A stretch of DNA of 24,920 nt from positions 745 through 25,664 of the forward strand of contig DDHB01000014.1 in NCBI GenBank assembly GCA_002337925.1, given 5' to 3'. The translations under genes and the position numbers were made by a program. The notes beneath the pieces are model-generated. The model saw only the letters and a program-made list of their open reading frames with translations. It made no database searches and was not told where the DNA came from. Within the stretch, counting starts at the first letter, position 1. Every line of letters begins with the position of its first letter. Shown in pieces: positions 21,653-24,920 of this stretch. Origin of the DNA: Sporomusaceae bacterium UBA1887 (GTDB lineage Bacteria; Bacillota; Negativicutes; Sporomusales; DSM-15969).

Positions 21653-23572
21653 TTAAATATCCAAATTCCTGACTTCTTTAGCATGATCTTCAATAAAGCG
21701 GCGCCGCGGTTCTACTTTATCTCCCATGAGCGTAGAAAAGATTTTATCTGCTTCTACTGCTTCCTCTAATTCAACTCTAAGAATCGTACGGGCTTCCGGA
21801 TTCATGGTAGTTTCCCATAATTGTTCAGGATTCATTTCACCCAGTCCTTTGTAACGCTGTACATTTACATTATCACGACCGATACGGGTGAGCAGCTGAT
21901 CCAATTCGGTATCACTATACAAATACCAGCTTTCGCGGCCCTTTTTGACTAAATATAGTGGCGGTTGAGCAATATATACTCGACCTGCAGTGATAAGAGG
22001 CTGCATATAACGATAGAAAAAGGTCAGCAAAAGAGTACGGATATGAGCACCATCTACATCGGCATCAGTCATGATAATAATCTTCCAGTATCGACCTTTT
22101 TCCAAGTCAAAATCTTCACCGATGCCGCTGCCAAAAGCAGTGACCATTGATCTGATTTCTTCGTTATTCAAGATTTTATCAAGACGAGCCTTTTCAACAT
22201 TTAAAATCTTACCACGCAGCGGTAAAATAGCCTGAAAGCGGCGATCACGGCCTTGCTTAGCACTGCCGCCAGCACTGTCACCTTCGACTAAATAGATTTC
22301 TGCCTGCTCTGGATCTTTTACTGAGCAGTCCGCTAATTTACCCGGCAGTGAGCTAATTTCAAGGGCATTTTTACGTCGGGTCAGCTCCCGTGCTTTGCGG
22401 GCTGCTTCACGGGCACGAGATGCCATAACCGCTTTTTCAATTATTTTTTTTGTAACAGCAGGATTTTCTTCAAAAAACTCATTAAGCCCCTCTGATACAA
22501 TGGTATCAATAATTCCCCGGACTTCACTGTTACCTAATTTTGTTTTGGTCTGTCCTTCAAATTGCGGTTCTCTAAGTTTAACGCTGATAACGGCAGTCAA
22601 ACCCTCCCGCACATCGTCACCACTTAAATTTTCGTCATTTTCCTTAATGACGTTATATTTACGTCCAAAATCATTAATTGCACGGGTTACTGCAGTTTTA
22701 AAACCGCTTAAGTGAGTACCGCCTTCCTGGGTATTAATATTGTTGACAAAAGAATAGACGTTTTCACTGTACCCATCGTTATATTGCAAAGCAACTTCAG
22801 CGACAGTCGTATCTTTTGAACCTTCCAGGTAGATAGGTTTAGCATGTACAGCCTCTTTTGTTTCATTTAAAAATTCAACAAAAGAGATAATACCACCTTC
22901 ATAATGAAACTCTTCCCGCTCACTGTCACGTTCGTCAGTTAGACTGATAAATATTCCTTTATTTAAGAAAGCTAACTCTCTAATACGATTTTTCAAGGTT
23001 TCAAAATGATAAACAGTTTCTTCAAATATTTCAGCATCCGGTTTAAAAGTTATTTTAGTCCCGGTTTCATTGCTAGGTACTTGTCCTATTTCTTGCAGCT
23101 GTTTTACTGTTATTCCTCTTTCAAAACGCATATGATAAATTTTGCCATTGAGCTTTACTTCCGCTTCCAGCCACTCGCTAAGGGCATTTACAACTGATAC
23201 GCCTACACCATGCAGACCGCCGGATACTTTATAGCCTTCGCCGCCAAACTTTCCTCCGGCATGAAGAATTGTCAATACAACTTCAAGCGCCGGTTTGCCT
23301 GTTTCATGCATCCCTACCGGAATGCCGCGTCCATTATCAATGACCGTGATACTATTATCTTGATGAATGATCACATCCACCTGGGTGCAATATCCGGCCA
23401 AAGCCTCGTCAATGCTGTTGTCGACGACTTCATAGACCAAATGGTGAAGCCCTCGGGCCGATGTGCTTCCAATATACATCCCAGGACGCTTGCGAACGGC
23501 CTCCAAACCTTCCAGAACTTGTATTTGCTGGGCACCATAATTGCCATTTACAGTAGTATCATTCTCGCTCAT
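21653..23572 (-). CDS. gyrB: DNA gyrase subunit B
   Basis: 639 residues, normal length for Firmicute GyrB. ATP-driven negative supercoiling together with GyrA. Seen in order: the N-terminal VLEGLEAVRKRPGMYIGST, the GHKL ATPase with VVDNSIDEALAGYC, DNGRGIPVG and GGLHGVGVSVVNALS, the transducer domain, then TOPRIM with YLVEGDSAGGSAKQGRDR and the metal-binding DADVDGAHIRTLLL, and the C-terminal QRYKGLGEMNPEQLW. GGAGG is seven bases before the ATG. It follows remB by 45 bases in the recF-dciA-remB-gyrB run. The gene is followed by a convergent gene rather than by gyrA, which must lie elsewhere. Confidence 0.98.
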   Translation of the reverse strand: MSENDTTVNGNYGAQQIQVLEGLEAVRKRPGMYIGSTSARGLHHLVYEVVDNSIDEALAGYCTQVDVIIHQDNSITVIDNGRGIPVGMHETGKPALEVVLTILHAGGKFGGEGYKVSGGLHGVGVSVVNALSEWLEAEVKLNGKIYHMRFERGITVKQLQEIGQVPSNETGTKITFKPDAEIFEETVYHFETLKNRIRELAFLNKGIFISLTDERDSEREEFHYEGGIISFVEFLNETKEAVHAKPIYLEGSKDTTVAEVALQYNDGYSENVYSFVNNINTQEGGTHLSGFKTAVTRAINDFGRKYNVIKENDENLSGDDVREGLTAVISVKLREPQFEGQTKTKLGNSEVRGIIDTIVSEGLNEFFEENPAVTKKIIEKAVMASRAREAARKARELTRRKNALEISSLPGKLADCSVKDPEQAEIYLVEGDSAGGSAKQGRDRRFQAILPLRGKILNVEKARLDKILNNEEIRSMVTAFGSGIGEDFDLEKGRYWKIIIMTDADVDGAHIRTLLLTFFYRYMQPLITAGRVYIAQPPLYLVKKGRESWYLYSDTELDQLLTRIGRDNVNVQRYKGLGEMNPEQLWETTMNPEARTILRVELEEAVEADKIFSTLMGDKVEPRRRFIEDHAKEVRNLDI

Positions 23573-23617
23573 TCAGTAACCTCCAAAAAAAAATACAACA
23601 AAAAGTTTCAATCAAGC

Positions 23618-23875
23618 TTACTCTTCATCATCCAGTTCTGCTATATATCCTGATCTTTTCTTCAGTGTGGGTGATGATATGGCAGAAAGATAGACAATCT
23701 TGTCAGTAATCACAAAGCTTTTTGCATTACCTTCCGATACATCCACAATCATACTCTCTTCCTGCATCGTATGAATAAATTCATCGTTAATTTTAGAAGG
23801 GCTGCTTTTAAGATCAGTTATCGCAATAACATCTCTAAGGGGAATGACTTTATCAGCCCCGAGGTGTAGAAACAT
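23618..23875 (-). CDS. remB: Extracellular matrix regulator RemB (DUF370)
   Basis: 85 residues of the RemA/RemB (YlzA/YaaB) family: MFLHLGADKVIPLRDVIAI at the start, ITDLKSSPSK, then SFVITDKIVYLSAISSPTLKKRSG. RemA binds DNA as a ring-like oligomer and activates matrix genes in Bacillus; RemB supports biofilm formation. The location between recF and gyrB is the conserved place for remB (yaaB). AGGAGG stands seven bases before the ATG. The start overlaps the 3' end of the dciA-like gene by 23 bases, so translation is likely coupled. Confidence 0.93.
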   Translation of the reverse strand: MFLHLGADKVIPLRDVIAITDLKSSPSKINDEFIHTMQEESMIVDVSEGNAKSFVITDKIVYLSAISSPTLKKRSGYIAELDDEE

Positions 23876-24710
23876 GGCTCTTCCTCCTGAATTTAGCAGT
23901 CTGGTTTTTAATCATATCATCAGTTAGATCAACTGGAGACAAACCGGTTGTTAGCATTGCTAACGCCGCTTCATCATTTTCATCTGCCTGTCCTAAGCGA
24001 ATATCCTGGATCAGGTTATTCATTAAATATTGTTTAGCAGTTAAATAGTCGGAGAAAGAGCAGGGCAGACACTGATTAAACTCATTGTAATTCTGCCAGG
24101 GAGCTTGTCTGAGCATTTTGCGAACAGCCGAAAGGTTTTCTTTTTTCTGCTCAATTAAACAAGCTGCGCAATAAAGATCATCTGGTGGACAAAGTACCCC
24201 ACAATGACGGCACTCCTGCCAGCCTTCGTTTTTTCTTAGCTTCTTCAATGCTGCATTTTTATACATCATTGTAAGTAGTTTTTTTTGCAATACCGGATCT
24301 GTAACATCTTCTACCAGCTTACGTGCTTCGGTTACTTCCGCCTTTTCCAGGCGAATTGCTCTTAGTTTCACGTATAGAGGTGGAGATTCAGCAGTACCAG
24401 TATTTTCTTCATTCGTTCCTCTATGTGAATTTCCTGCGACAAACCGAATATCTGTAATAACATTTTGCCCTATATATGTATTAATTTTACCAATTAAGTC
24501 CTGTTTTAGCAAAAATAAATGATGGGTCCATACGGAATTACTGACAGTTACGGTCAATACTCCTCTTTCAAGCCGCTGTGCCTTAGAATGACTGGCAATT
24601 TCATCACCAACAATCGTTCGCCAGAATAAGATGGCGCATTGTGCCTGATACTTTTTCATAAGCCCCAAACTGGCAATGGTTTGCGGTACAACCACTCCGA
24701 CAGAGTTCAT
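23853..24710 (-). CDS. DUF721/DciA-like protein with C-terminal zinc ribbon
   Basis: 285 residues. Residues about 10-95 form the DUF721 (DciA-like) domain: MKKYQAQCAILFWRTIVGDEIASHSKAQRL and GVLTVTVSNSVWTHHLFLLKQDLIGKIN. DciA is the ancestral loader of the replicative helicase in bacteria lacking DnaC; in Firmicutes with DnaI the role of DUF721 proteins is less clear. After a charged linker comes a putative zinc ribbon at 167-184 (CRHCG...C...CAAC: Cys167, 170, 181, 184, plus Cys174), then about 100 unassigned residues. The ATG at 24710 has GAGGTG six bases upstream. A GTG at 24719 overlaps the recF stop and is possible. Place between recF and remB matches known Firmicute origin regions. Confidence 0.85.
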   Translation of the reverse strand: MNSVGVVVPQTIASLGLMKKYQAQCAILFWRTIVGDEIASHSKAQRLERGVLTVTVSNSVWTHHLFLLKQDLIGKINTYIGQNVITDIRFVAGNSHRGTNEENTGTAESPPLYVKLRAIRLEKAEVTEARKLVEDVTDPVLQKKLLTMMYKNAALKKLRKNEGWQECRHCGVLCPPDDLYCAACLIEQKKENLSAVRKMLRQAPWQNYNEFNQCLPCSFSDYLTAKQYLMNNLIQDIRLGQADENDEAALAMLTTGLSPVDLTDDMIKNQTAKFRRKSHVSTPRG

Positions 24711-24715
24711 AGCTG

Positions 24716-24920
24716 TCACCTCATTACTTGACCCTGATTAATCCGGAAAAATGCTGCAAACTTAGGCTGATGAAACAACTCTTCATCAGTTGCTGTAATA
24801 AACGTTTGAATGCGATCTTTTATAAAATTGAGCAATTGATCTCTCCGGTGGCCATCAAGCTCACTCATTACATCGTCGAGCAGCAGGATTGGATACTCAC
24901 CAGATTCGGATTTAATAAAC
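24716..24920 (-). CDS. recF: DNA replication and repair protein RecF, C-terminal end
   Basis: The last 67 codons of recF, with the gene continuing beyond the window edge. RecF is an SMC-like ATPase that loads RecA at gaps with RecO and RecR. Seen: the Walker B and D-loop block YPILLLDDVMSELDGHRRDQ, then FIKDRIQTFITATDEELF. The TGA overlaps a possible GTG start of the next gene (GTGA), and its ribosome site lies in the last recF codons. Together with gyrB this marks the neighbourhood of dnaA and oriC beyond the right edge. Confidence 0.95.
   Translation of the reverse strand, partial: FIKSESGEYPILLLDDVMSELDGHRRDQLLNFIKDRIQTFITATDEELFHQPKFAAFFRINQGQVMR

Overview
The window looks like part of the chromosome of an anaerobic, endospore-forming Firmicute, most likely of the Negativicutes (Sporomusa/Pelosinus-like). 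This is inferred from protein similarity as I recognise it, moderate GC with strong AGGAGG-type ribosome sites, and the pairing of a spore-cortex amidase (CwlD) and a SpoVB-like flippase with a recF-dciA-remB-gyrB block. I see no rRNA, tRNA, CRISPR array, insertion sequence or prophage. The genus assignment is an inference, not a database result.

Layout. 1-334: the 5' part of a family-4 uracil-DNA glycosylase gene, minus strand. 616-2321: an HD-GYP phosphodiesterase-like protein and a gamma-carbonic anhydrase, plus strand. 2363-2842: a DUF1653 protein with a MoaD-like tail, minus. 3051-4778: a SulP anion transporter, plus. 4815-5939: three small genes on the minus strand (DUF4177, KTSC, and a secreted protein of unknown function). 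6094-8172: NADP-isocitrate dehydrogenase and a GntR/FCD regulator, minus. 8350-9693: a CNNM/CBS membrane protein, plus. 9736-16794: an aldarate (glucarate/galactarate) catabolic cluster, minus. 16868-20856: a small doubtful ORF, a DHA2-type drug exporter, a SpoVB/MurJ-like flippase and a DedA protein, minus. 20931-21608: cwlD, plus. 21653-24920: gyrB, remB, dciA and the 3' end of recF (transcribed recF to gyrB), minus, which places this end near the replication origin.

The main functional unit is the aldarate cluster: IclR regulator, a DapA-fold Schiff-base lyase, a GudP-type transporter, two tandem glucarate dehydratases and tartronate-semialdehyde reductase. Aldarate is imported and dehydrated to 5-keto-4-deoxyglucarate. 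GarR makes glycerate from tartronate semialdehyde, yet no class II GarL aldolase and no 2-oxoglutarate-semialdehyde dehydrogenase is present here. The DapA-like enzyme may therefore act as the aldolase. The two dehydratases differ in one capping-domain loop near the substrate site. Similar TTTYA-N5-TGAAA boxes lie before the lyase gene and before the iclR gene. A second pair of shared motifs (ACGGTATACCAAA) lies on either side of the GntR gene.

Convergent gene pairs are separated by strong bidirectional hairpin terminators (2325-2360, 4777-4815, 9691-9730, 21612-21642). No intergenic stretch exceeds 300 bases. The longest, 335-615, holds the promoter of the HD-GYP gene and otherwise nothing I can support.
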